From the NCBI GenBank assembly GCA_029624675.1, contig JARSSP010000048.1, positions 1 to 64,000 of the forward strand: a stretch of 64,000 nucleotides of DNA, in the 5' to 3' direction. Made by a program: the position numbers and the translations under genes. Positions 56,593-64,000 of the stretch are shown here, one piece after another. Under the pieces are notes generated by a model. It searched no databases. It was not told the DNA's origin and saw nothing but the letters and a program-made list of their open reading frames with translations. Numbering within the stretch: the first letter of the stretch is position 1; the number at the start of each line of letters is the position of its first letter. The DNA comes from Candidatus Contendibacter sp. (GTDB lineage Bacteria; Pseudomonadota; Gammaproteobacteria; Competibacterales; Competibacteraceae).

Positions 56593-57830
56593 CTTGGCGG
56601 GAGTCAACGCTTGGCGACTATATTCGAATTGAACATGGATTCGCGTTCAAAGGTGAATATTTTTCTGATGCAGGAAAATATGTTCTTTTAACCCCCGGAA
56701 ACTTCTATGAGCAGGGAGGCTTTCGGTCCCGTCCGGGAAAGGATCGCTTTTATACTGGCCAATTCCCTGAGAAATATTTACTCAGCAAGGGTGATCTGAT
56801 CGTAGCTATGACTGAACAAGGAGAGGGATTGCTTGGCAGCGCAGCACTCATTCCGGAGTCATCGGTATACCTTCATAACCAACGACTTGGTTTAGTAAAA
56901 GTAAAGCAGGCAGTGGCAGATCGCCGGTTTCTCTACTACCTTTTCAATTCTGGATCGGTCCGAGACCAGATACGGAATACCTCATCTGGTACCAAGGTTC
57001 GACATACTTCTCCCGAAAGAATCTATTCCGTCAAGGTTCGAATGCCAACCAAGTTAGCACAGCAAAAAATTTCTGTAATTTTATCAACATACGACGACCT
57101 GATCGCAAACAACCAGCACCGCATCACGTTGCTTGAGGGCATGGCCGAGGAGATTTATCGCGAGTGGTTTGTAAGGATGCGGTTTCCAGGCTACTCCAGT
57201 TGTACTTTCATTAAAGGACGACCAGATTCCTGGGCTGAAGGCAGATTGGAAGACATCGCCACATTTACCATGGGACAAAGCCCAAGCTCGGAGTTTTACA
57301 ATTCAAATGGTGATGGATTGCCATTTCATCAAGGCGTTGGCACCTATGGATCACGATACCCCAAGCATGAAGTATTTTGTAGTCAACCTGGCAGAAAGGC
57401 GGAACCAGGGGATATTCTTTTTAGTGTGCGTGCCCCTGTTGGCCGATTGAACATTGCAGATGCTGATATGATTATAGGTCGAGGTTTAGCGGCTTTGCGT
57501 CATAAGCAGGGAAAAAACACTTATCTTTTCTACCTGCTTCAAGCGTCTTTTGCCAACGAGGATATGATCGGTAATGGTTCTATATTCAACTCTGTTGGGA
57601 AAGACGAACTGGCAAGTTTTCCAATTTACAAACCTGACATCAGGTTAGTTGAACGCTTTGAAAAAATTGTCAAACCAATGGATGAAGAGATTCATTTGCT
57701 CTATTCAATGATCAAGCGGTTACAGGATTGCCGCGACTCCCTTCTCCCCCGTCTGATTTCCGGCAAGCTCAAGGTCGCTCATCTCGACATTCAATTTCCT
57801 CCCTCCATGCGCGAGGATGCCGCCGCCTGA
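56589..57830 (+). CDS. hsdS: Type I restriction-modification system, specificity subunit
   Basis: A 413-residue subunit with two target-recognition domains (about 1-150 and 205-360), each followed by a conserved helix (ISVILSTYDDLIANNQHRITLLEGMAEEIYREWF at 160-195 and VERFEKIVKPMDEEIHLLYSMIKRLQDCRDSLLPRLISGKL near 355-400). The two halves would read the two parts of a bipartite DNA site. It starts at a GTG overlapping hsdM. Both recognition domains are AT-rich compared with the GC-rich conserved ends, typical of swapped specificity. The target sequence cannot be predicted here. Confidence 0.93.
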   Translation: MTWRESTLGDYIRIEHGFAFKGEYFSDAGKYVLLTPGNFYEQGGFRSRPGKDRFYTGQFPEKYLLSKGDLIVAMTEQGEGLLGSAALIPESSVYLHNQRLGLVKVKQAVADRRFLYYLFNSGSVRDQIRNTSSGTKVRHTSPERIYSVKVRMPTKLAQQKISVILSTYDDLIANNQHRITLLEGMAEEIYREWFVRMRFPGYSSCTFIKGRPDSWAEGRLEDIATFTMGQSPSSEFYNSNGDGLPFHQGVGTYGSRYPKHEVFCSQPGRKAEPGDILFSVRAPVGRLNIADADMIIGRGLAALRHKQGKNTYLFYLLQASFANEDMIGNGSIFNSVGKDELASFPIYKPDIRLVERFEKIVKPMDEEIHLLYSMIKRLQDCRDSLLPRLISGKLKVAHLDIQFPPSMREDAAA

Positions 57831-57847
57831 CGCCCGGACGCCCGCCG

Positions 57848-60800
57848 ATGCCGAACTTCATTTTCGAGGATCAGATCGAGCAGGCCATGCTGCAACGCTT
57901 GCAGCATCTATGCGGTTATGACGTGCTGGACTGCCACACGGCGCAGCCCGAGGATTTGCAGGATGGCTCCGGTCGGGCCGACAAGCGCGAAGTCATCCTG
58001 CTCGACCGCCTGCGCGCGGCGGTGGCTCGCCTGAATCCCGATCTGCCGGACAGCGCCCGCGAGCAGGCCATCGCCATCCTGCAACAGCCGCGCCGGGCGA
58101 TGAGTCTGGCAGCGGCCAACCGCGAGGTGTATGAGCTGATCCGCGACGGCGTCACCGTGCAATACGAGGCGACCGACGGTCCGGAGGTCGGTCGCCGGGT
58201 GACCCAGCGGGTGCGGCTGATTGATTTCGACCACCCCGCGCCCAAAACCGGGCGCAACGACTACCTGGCGGTTTCCCAGTTGTGGATTCGCGGCGAACAC
58301 GGCTGGCGGCGGCCCGATGTCCTGCTGTACGTCAACGGCCTGCCGCTGGTCTTCGTCGAACTCAAGAACAGCAACGTCAAGCTCAGGACCGCCTACGACG
58401 ACAACCTGACCACCTACAAAGCCGAAATCCCGCAACTGTTTGAGACCAATGCGTTTTGCCTGCTGTCGAATGGCATCGAAACCCGGGTCGGCAGCCTGAG
58501 CGCATCCTGGGAGCATTTCTTCACCTGGCTGCGGGTCGAAGACGAAAAGGAAACGGTCGACCGCAAGGCTCTCGCCGACACCGCCCTGAGCGTGGAGCGG
58601 GCCATTCTCGGCCTGTGCGCGCCGGCCCGGCTGCTCGACTACCTCGAAAACTTCATCGTCTTCTACCAGGAAACCCAGAAGATCATCGCCCAGAACCACC
58701 AGTTCACCGGGGTGAACAACGCTTTCGACGCCTTCGTCCAGCGGCGCGAGCGGGGCGGCAAACTCGGCGTGTTCTGGCATACCCAGGGCGCGGGCAAGAG
58801 CTTCTCGATGATCTTCTACACCCGTAAGATCTTCCGCAAACTCCCCGGCAATTTCAGTTTCCTGGTCGTCACCGACCGCGAAGACCTCGACGGTCAGATT
58901 TACCGCAACTTCCTGCACACCGGCACGGTGCAGGCCAGCGAGCCGCTGCGCCCCCGCGACAGCGCCCAACTGCGCGAACTGCTCGGCAAAAATACCCGGG
59001 TGCTGTTCACCCTGATCCAGAAATTCCGCTACGACAAGGGCAAAGCCTACCCCCTGCTGTCGGCGCGCGACGACATCGTGGTGATCGTGGACGAAGCCCA
59101 CCGCACCCAGTACGCCGGCCTGGCCGAAAACATGCGCGCCGGCCTGCCCAACGCCAACTACCTGGCGTTCACCGGCACCCCGCTGCTCGGCCGGGAACGC
59201 AAGACCAACGCCTGGTTCGGCGACTACGTGTCGGAATACAACTTCCAGCAGTCGGTGGAAGACGGCGCCACCGTGCCGCTGTTCTACGAAAAGCGCGTGC
59301 CCGAGGTGCTGATCCAGAACGCGGCCCTGAGCGACGAGTTCTACCAGATTCTTGAAGAGGAGAACCTGGACGCCGCTCAGCAGGAAAAGCTGGAAAAACG
59401 CTTCTCTCAGGAAATCGAAGTCATCAAGCGCGACGACCGCCTCGACCGCATCGCCGAGGACATCGTCTACCACTTCCCGCGCCGGGGCTATCTCGGCAAG
59501 GGCATGATGATCGCGGTCGACAAGTTCACCGCCGTGCGGATGTATGACAAGGTGCAAGCGAAGTGGAAGCAGGAGATCAAGAACCTGGTCGGGCGCATCA
59601 AGGACACCGCCAACGACATCGAACGCCAGCGCCTGAAACGCCAACTGGACTGGATGCGCCAGGTCAGGATGGCGGTCGTGGTCAGCGAGGAAGCGGGCGA
59701 GGAAGAGAAGTTCGCCGCGCAGGGGCTGGACATCCGCGACCACCGCCGACGGATGAACCAAGTGGACGAGCACGGCCACGACCTCGAATTCAATTTCAAG
59801 GCCCCCGGCCACCCACTGCAACTGGTGTTCGTCTGCGCCATGTGGCTGACCGGCTTCGACGCGCCGACCGTGTCCACGCTCTATCTCGACAAGCCGATGC
59901 AGGGCCATACCCTGATGCAGACCATCGCCCGCCCCAATCGGGTCACCAGCCACCTGATCAACGGGGTGGGCAAGAAGTACGGCGAGATCATTGACTACTA
60001 CAACGTCTTTCGCAGCATGAAGCGGGCGCTGCGCGATTACGCCGCCGGGCCGGGCGACGCCGCCGAAATGCCGGTGCGGGACAAAACGGCGCTGTTCGCC
60101 TTGCTTGACGAGGCCATCGAGCAGGGCTTGCGATTCTGCGACGAGCAGGACGTTCCGCTGCGCCGGGCGCTGGCCGGGAATGACGTATTCAAAAAGCTGG
60201 GGCTGTTCAACCAGTTCGCCAATACCCTGATCGCCAGTATCGAACGGCGCCAGTCGTTCAACGTGTACGAAAACACGATCAGCGCGCTCTACGAAGCCTG
60301 CAAACCCGAAGTTCTCGGCAGTGGCAAGGGCCGGCGGGTGTCGGCCTTCCAATACTTGCGCGGGGTGATGGACGCCGTCGTCGGCGAAACCGACCTGGAC
60401 CAAGTCTCCCAGCGGGTGGCCGAACTGCTGGACGAAAGCGTGGTGGTGGATCAGGCCGAAACCTTCAAGGCCAGGCAGTTCCAGGCGGAATACCAGATCA
60501 TCCAGCGTGGCCGGGGCTGGGATTTGAGCAAGGTGAATGTCGCCCAACTGCGCGAAGAGTTCCAGGCGTTCCAGGCCAGCCCCTACCCGAACCTTTGCAT
60601 CGCCGATCTGCAAGCCTTCCTGCAACACAAACTAGCCGCGATGCTGGCGCAAAACGCGACGCGCACCGACTTCGCCCAGCGGTTGCAACGGGCGATTGAC
60701 GCCTACAACGCCGGGGCCACCGCGACCGAAGCCCATTACCGGGAACTGCTAGCCCAACTGGCGGCGCTGAGTGAAGAAAACGAACGCCATATCCGCGAAG

Positions 60801-61111
60801 GACTCAGCGAGGACGAACTGGAATTCTTCGACCTACTGCGGAAAGACAACCTGACGAAGGACGAGACCCAGAGCGTGAAACTGGCCGCCCGGCACCTGTT
60901 GCGGCGGCTGTGCGAGGAACAGCCCAGGCTACTGATCCAGGACTGGTACAAGGATAACCAAACCCGGCAACAGGTCCGAGCGGAGATCGAGCGCATCCTC
61001 GACCGGGACCTGCCGATGAGCTATGAGCGGGCCGAGTTCAAGCAGAAGTGCAACAATGTGTTCGAACTGGTTTTCGACTACGCCAACCGGAAAAAACGCT
61101 GGGTGGCGTAG
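57848..61111 (+). CDS. hsdR: Type I restriction-modification system, restriction and translocation subunit
   Basis: A 1087-residue subunit. The ATG at 57848 is chosen since MPNFIFEDQIEQAML is a typical start; an in-frame upstream extension is not. The nuclease domain has PD near 156 and ELK near 170 (RRPDVLLYVNGLPLVFVELKN). The SF2 motor has Walker A near 312 (HTQGAGKS), DEAH near 415 (VDEAHRTQ) and a TGTP motif (LAFTGTPL). A helical C-terminal domain completes it. It follows hsdS by 17 bp. All three subunits look intact, so the system may be active. Confidence 0.95.
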   Translation: MPNFIFEDQIEQAMLQRLQHLCGYDVLDCHTAQPEDLQDGSGRADKREVILLDRLRAAVARLNPDLPDSAREQAIAILQQPRRAMSLAAANREVYELIRDGVTVQYEATDGPEVGRRVTQRVRLIDFDHPAPKTGRNDYLAVSQLWIRGEHGWRRPDVLLYVNGLPLVFVELKNSNVKLRTAYDDNLTTYKAEIPQLFETNAFCLLSNGIETRVGSLSASWEHFFTWLRVEDEKETVDRKALADTALSVERAILGLCAPARLLDYLENFIVFYQETQKIIAQNHQFTGVNNAFDAFVQRRERGGKLGVFWHTQGAGKSFSMIFYTRKIFRKLPGNFSFLVVTDREDLDGQIYRNFLHTGTVQASEPLRPRDSAQLRELLGKNTRVLFTLIQKFRYDKGKAYPLLSARDDIVVIVDEAHRTQYAGLAENMRAGLPNANYLAFTGTPLLGRERKTNAWFGDYVSEYNFQQSVEDGATVPLFYEKRVPEVLIQNAALSDEFYQILEEENLDAAQQEKLEKRFSQEIEVIKRDDRLDRIAEDIVYHFPRRGYLGKGMMIAVDKFTAVRMYDKVQAKWKQEIKNLVGRIKDTANDIERQRLKRQLDWMRQVRMAVVVSEEAGEEEKFAAQGLDIRDHRRRMNQVDEHGHDLEFNFKAPGHPLQLVFVCAMWLTGFDAPTVSTLYLDKPMQGHTLMQTIARPNRVTSHLINGVGKKYGEIIDYYNVFRSMKRALRDYAAGPGDAAEMPVRDKTALFALLDEAIEQGLRFCDEQDVPLRRALAGNDVFKKLGLFNQFANTLIASIERRQSFNVYENTISALYEACKPEVLGSGKGRRVSAFQYLRGVMDAVVGETDLDQVSQRVAELLDESVVVDQAETFKARQFQAEYQIIQRGRGWDLSKVNVAQLREEFQAFQASPYPNLCIADLQAFLQHKLAAMLAQNATRTDFAQRLQRAIDAYNAGATATEAHYRELLAQLAALSEENERHIREGLSEDELEFFDLLRKDNLTKDETQSVKLAARHLLRRLCEEQPRLLIQDWYKDNQTRQQVRAEIERILDRDLPMSYERAEFKQKCNNVFELVFDYANRKKRWVA

Positions 61112-61163
61112 GGCAGGTGCATAAACCGCCTTTTCCGCCAGATTTGGATTAAAACAAACTCTC

Positions 61164-62888
61164 ATGCACGGCATTCTTCCTCAAATCGGTATTGCCATCC
61201 TGGCGGCCACGGTGCTGGGCTTTATCTTCCAGTTCTTCCGCCAGCCGGTGATTCTGGGGTATCTGGTCGCCGGCGCGGTGATCGGACCCGAAATTGGCCT
61301 CGGGCTGGTATCCGATCCAGCGGATATTGAAGTCATTTCCGAACTCGGCCTGATCCTGCTGCTGTTCATCATCGGCCTGGAACTCAATCCCTCCCATTTG
61401 CTGTCGTCGGGACGGCAATTGCTTTATCCCGGCATCGGTCAATTTCCCCTCTCGATACTCATGGGCGTGGGATTCTTCATGGTGCTGGGTTACGATCTGG
61501 GTCAAGGCCGCATTGAGGCCCTTTACTTGGCGATGTTCTGCGCCTTGAGCAGCACCGCCATTGTCGTCAAGCTCCTGTATGACAAGTTTGAACTGGATAC
61601 CCTGCCCGGTCGAATCACCCTGGGAATTCTCATCTTCCAGGACCTGTGGGCGATCCTGATTCTGGCCTTGCAGCCGCATCTCACCGATCCCCGGCTGATG
61701 CTCGTCGTCATGGCGCTGGGTAAGAGCCTGGCGCTCTTGGCGATGGGCTTTCTCCTCAGCAAGTATCTGCTGGAATGGGTGTTCGCAAAGATCGCGGACA
61801 CACCGGAAATGGTCGTGGCCATGTCGGTTGCCTGGTGCGCGTTGATGGCGGGCCTGGCGGCCTGGATCGGCCTTTCCATGGAAATGGGCGCCCTGATCGC
61901 CGGGGCGGCCATCTCGACCTTTCCGTACAGCGTCCATGTCACGGCCAAGGTCCTTCCGCTGCGCGATTTTTTTCTGACCCTGTTTTTCCTCTCCATCGGC
62001 ATGAAGATCCCGGTTCCGGACGCCGCCTTGCTAATCATGGCCGTCGTCATCGTCCTGTTCGTCATCGCATCCCGCTTCTTGATCATCTATCCGCTGCTTT
62101 CCCTCGCCGGCAGCGGGCGACGAACCAGTTTTACCGCCAGCCTGAATCTTTCCCAGATCAGTGAGTTTTCCCTGGTGGTGGCGGCATTGGGCGTGGGTTA
62201 CGGTCACATCGACCAACGCATGATGTCGCTGATCATCTATGCGATGGCGTTTACCTCGGTCCTGTCCAGCTATTTCATCAATGGCAATCACCAGGCCTAC
62301 CTGGCGTTCGACCAATGGCTCACCAGAATGGGTTTTCACCACAAGGTCAGGGAATCCGTGACGGAGGATGAATACGATCATTATCCGGTGGTTCTTCTGG
62401 GCTATCATCGTGGAGCCAGAGCTTTTATCGAGCAACTGGAGATCACTAACCCGGAACTCTTGCGGAAGATTCTGGTGATCGACTTCAACCTGGAAGTGTT
62501 GAAGGAATTGGGTGACCGAAATATCAAGGGACTGTTTGGCGATATCAGCAGCCGGGATACCCTGGAACACGCCCATGTCGCCACCGCGGAAATCATCCTG
62601 TCCACCATTCCCGATATGATGCTCAAGGGCACCAGTAATCAAGCTATCGTGACCACTTGTCGGGCCTTGGCGCCGAATGCGGTCATCGTCGCCACGGCGG
62701 ATTCGGCGCATGAGGTGGAAGTCCTGAAAACCAGCGGCGCCAACGAGGTGCTGCTGCCCTATTCCCTGATTGGCGATCACCTGGCCCGATTCGTGGACGA
62801 AACCTGCCGAGACACGGTCGACGACGACCTGGCGTCACGCTCAATCGACCCGTCCGGCTGCGCTACAATGTCTCGAACGCCCCGTTAA
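61164..62888 (+). CDS. Kef-type monovalent cation/proton antiporter (CPA2) with degenerate TrkA-N domain
   Basis: A 574-residue inner-membrane protein. About 12-13 helices fill residues 1-390, including GYLVAGAVIGPEIGLGL and FCALSSTAIVVKLLYD, as in KefB/KefC. A cytoplasmic TrkA-N-like Rossmann domain follows (about 405-540). Its Gly-rich loop reads GYHRGARAF, less canonical than GxGxxG, and the acid after strand 2 is present in LVIDFN. It would exchange potassium for protons, gated by a nucleotide or thiol. It ends 20 bp before srfC. Confidence 0.88.
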   Translation: MHGILPQIGIAILAATVLGFIFQFFRQPVILGYLVAGAVIGPEIGLGLVSDPADIEVISELGLILLLFIIGLELNPSHLLSSGRQLLYPGIGQFPLSILMGVGFFMVLGYDLGQGRIEALYLAMFCALSSTAIVVKLLYDKFELDTLPGRITLGILIFQDLWAILILALQPHLTDPRLMLVVMALGKSLALLAMGFLLSKYLLEWVFAKIADTPEMVVAMSVAWCALMAGLAAWIGLSMEMGALIAGAAISTFPYSVHVTAKVLPLRDFFLTLFFLSIGMKIPVPDAALLIMAVVIVLFVIASRFLIIYPLLSLAGSGRRTSFTASLNLSQISEFSLVVAALGVGYGHIDQRMMSLIIYAMAFTSVLSSYFINGNHQAYLAFDQWLTRMGFHHKVRESVTEDEYDHYPVVLLGYHRGARAFIEQLEITNPELLRKILVIDFNLEVLKELGDRNIKGLFGDISSRDTLEHAHVATAEIILSTIPDMMLKGTSNQAIVTTCRALAPNAVIVATADSAHEVEVLKTSGANEVLLPYSLIGDHLARFVDETCRDTVDDDLASRSIDPSGCATMSRTPR

Positions 62889-62908
62889 CCATCGCCAGCG
62901 AATTCGCC

Positions 62909-64000
62909 ATGACCGCCACCGACGCCACCCTCAGCACTACCTGCCGCACCCTGGAACAGGTCGGCGCCGAATTCCTGACCTGGCTGGACGACAACGCCGA
63001 GCGGGTCCGCCAGGAAAAGGCCGGGCTGACCAAGGAATTCCGCCGGCTCGCCACCCAGGCCCGCCGGCTGGACCAGGCGGCGCAACGACCGATGTGCGTC
63101 GGCGTGTTCGGTCCCAGCCAGTCCGGCAAGTCCTATCTGATCTCGGCCCTGGCCCGCAAGGGCAACGCACCGCTGCTGGCCGATTTCGCTGGCCAGGACA
63201 TCGACTTCATCCGCGACATCAATCCGGAAGGCGGGCGCGAATCCACCGGCCTGGTCACCCGCTTCACCCTGCAGCCGGCCGCAGGCGCCACGTCCGCCGC
63301 CCCGGTGCAAATGCGGCTGCTGACCCAAACCGATCTGGTCAAGATTCTCGGCAATACCTATTACGCCGATTGCGACCACAGCGACGACGCATTGCTGACC
63401 CAGGCCCAGTTGACCGAACTGCTGGCCGGGCTGACCCCGGCGGCGCAGCCGCAGCCGGTGGACCCGCTGACCGCCGAGGACGTGTACGACCTGCAAGCCT
63501 ATTTCGAGCGCTACTTCAAGGGCCAGGAGCGGGTGCGTCTACTGCGGCACGGCTACTGGGAGCAGGCGGCGCAACTGGCCCCCCGGCTACGGATTCAGGA
63601 CCGCGCCAAGCTGTTTGGTGTGATCTGGGGCGAGGTGGAGGCGTTCAGCCAGCTTTATGTCCGACTCTACACGGGCTTGCAGGGACTGGGTTTCGCCGCC
63701 GACGCCAGCGCCGGGCTGGAGGCGCTGATTCCCCGCGAGCAGAGCATCATCGACGTGCAGACCCTCAAGGGGTTGGGAACCGGCGGCGGCGGAACGCTGA
63801 CCCTGACCGGGAGCGGCGGCGCGCGGATGACCCTGCCGCGCAACGAGGTGACGGCGCTGATCGCCGAACTGCGCATCGTCATCAACGAACAGCCCTGGGA
63901 CTTCTTCCAGCATACCGATCTACTCGACTTCCCTGGCGCCCGTTCCCGCGAGCAGATCAAGGACTTACCGACCTTCCTGCAAGGCGCGGACGCTTTGCAG
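62909..64000 (+). CDS. srfC: SrfC-family P-loop protein, 5' part (runs off the window)
   Basis: 364 codons are present and the frame is open at the window edge. The N-terminus has a helical region (ERVRQEKAGLTKEFRRLATQARRLD), then Walker A GPSQSGKS at residues 68-75 and, from D340, DFPGARSR in the position of the DxxG motif of dynamin-like GTPases. The order GxxxSGKS, ESTGLVTRFT and DxPG matches SrfC of the srfABC group (about 700 residues in Salmonella). It should pair with SrfB at 50672. It starts 20 bp after the antiporter gene. Confidence 0.82.
   Translation, partial: MTATDATLSTTCRTLEQVGAEFLTWLDDNAERVRQEKAGLTKEFRRLATQARRLDQAAQRPMCVGVFGPSQSGKSYLISALARKGNAPLLADFAGQDIDFIRDINPEGGRESTGLVTRFTLQPAAGATSAAPVQMRLLTQTDLVKILGNTYYADCDHSDDALLTQAQLTELLAGLTPAAQPQPVDPLTAEDVYDLQAYFERYFKGQERVRLLRHGYWEQAAQLAPRLRIQDRAKLFGVIWGEVEAFSQLYVRLYTGLQGLGFAADASAGLEALIPREQSIIDVQTLKGLGTGGGGTLTLTGSGGARMTLPRNEVTALIAELRIVINEQPWDFFQHTDLLDFPGARSREQIKDLPTFLQGADALQ

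Noticed and set aside
57908..60628. 906-residue minus-strand reading frame opposite hsdR
   Set aside because: Long but antisense to an intact HsdR with all motifs; no recognisable domain or ribosome site.

Overview
The window is a GC-rich, gene-dense stretch of a Gram-negative chromosome. gyrA with Thr at position 83, a bifunctional pheA, pilS-pilR, RND pumps and Tat/Sec envelope proteins all suggest a gammaproteobacterium. A patatin plus GntP-permease pair, often linked to hydroxybutyrate metabolism, would fit a polymer-storing environmental lineage such as the Competibacteraceae, but that placement is inference. No rRNA, tRNA, CRISPR array or prophage was seen.

Layout. Positions 1-10.6 kb are mostly minus-strand envelope genes: the start of an amino-acid-binding protein, a DUF1254 lipoprotein, an alkylsulfatase with a LysM-like N-terminal extension, a small beta-barrel protein, a glycine-zipper lipoprotein, a Rap1a-like periplasmic protein, a CDF transporter and an RND pump with its adaptor. 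At 10.6-10.8 kb lies a 162-bp MITE-like element carrying two mirrored REP-type hairpins. At 10.9-13.9 kb are a PLDc_N/SHOCT protein, a patatin and a GntP permease. At 13.9-14.4 kb, on the minus strand, is a small Tat-signal protein whose mature part is twelve W-x-N units in a Gly/Arg repeat, resembling precursors of radical-SAM cyclophane peptides. At 14.7-25.9 kb are gyrA, pheA, a six-gene overlapping RDD/SpoIIM/DUF4129/DUF4350/MoxR/DUF58 cluster and a Bax-inhibitor-1 protein.

At 26-29 kb is the PilR/PilS two-component system. At 29.3-41.3 kb are sucCD, a Uma2 protein, nadE, suhB, an NDUFA9-like reductase, a TauE/SafE exporter, a DUF554 protein and a second RND pump. At 41.4-46.9 kb is an accessory patch: a second Uma2 protein, a PIN toxin with its antitoxin, a single-chain restriction-modification enzyme without a helicase, and a PpsR-like regulator overlapping it. 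At 47-50.4 kb is a large hybrid histidine kinase.

From 50.7 kb to the end lies a split srf locus. srfB (actin-like ATPase fold) and a small membrane protein are separated from srfC (P-loop protein, cut by the window edge) by about 8.6 kb. That stretch holds a frameshifted gene relic, a complete type I hsdM-hsdS-hsdR system and a Kef-type antiporter. The specificity gene and the 3' end of hsdM are clearly more AT-rich than the rest of the hsd operon, as expected for a swapped specificity cassette.

The best candidates for undescribed biology are the Tat-exported W-x-N repeat protein and the SrfB/membrane-protein/SrfC system with its defence-island insertion.
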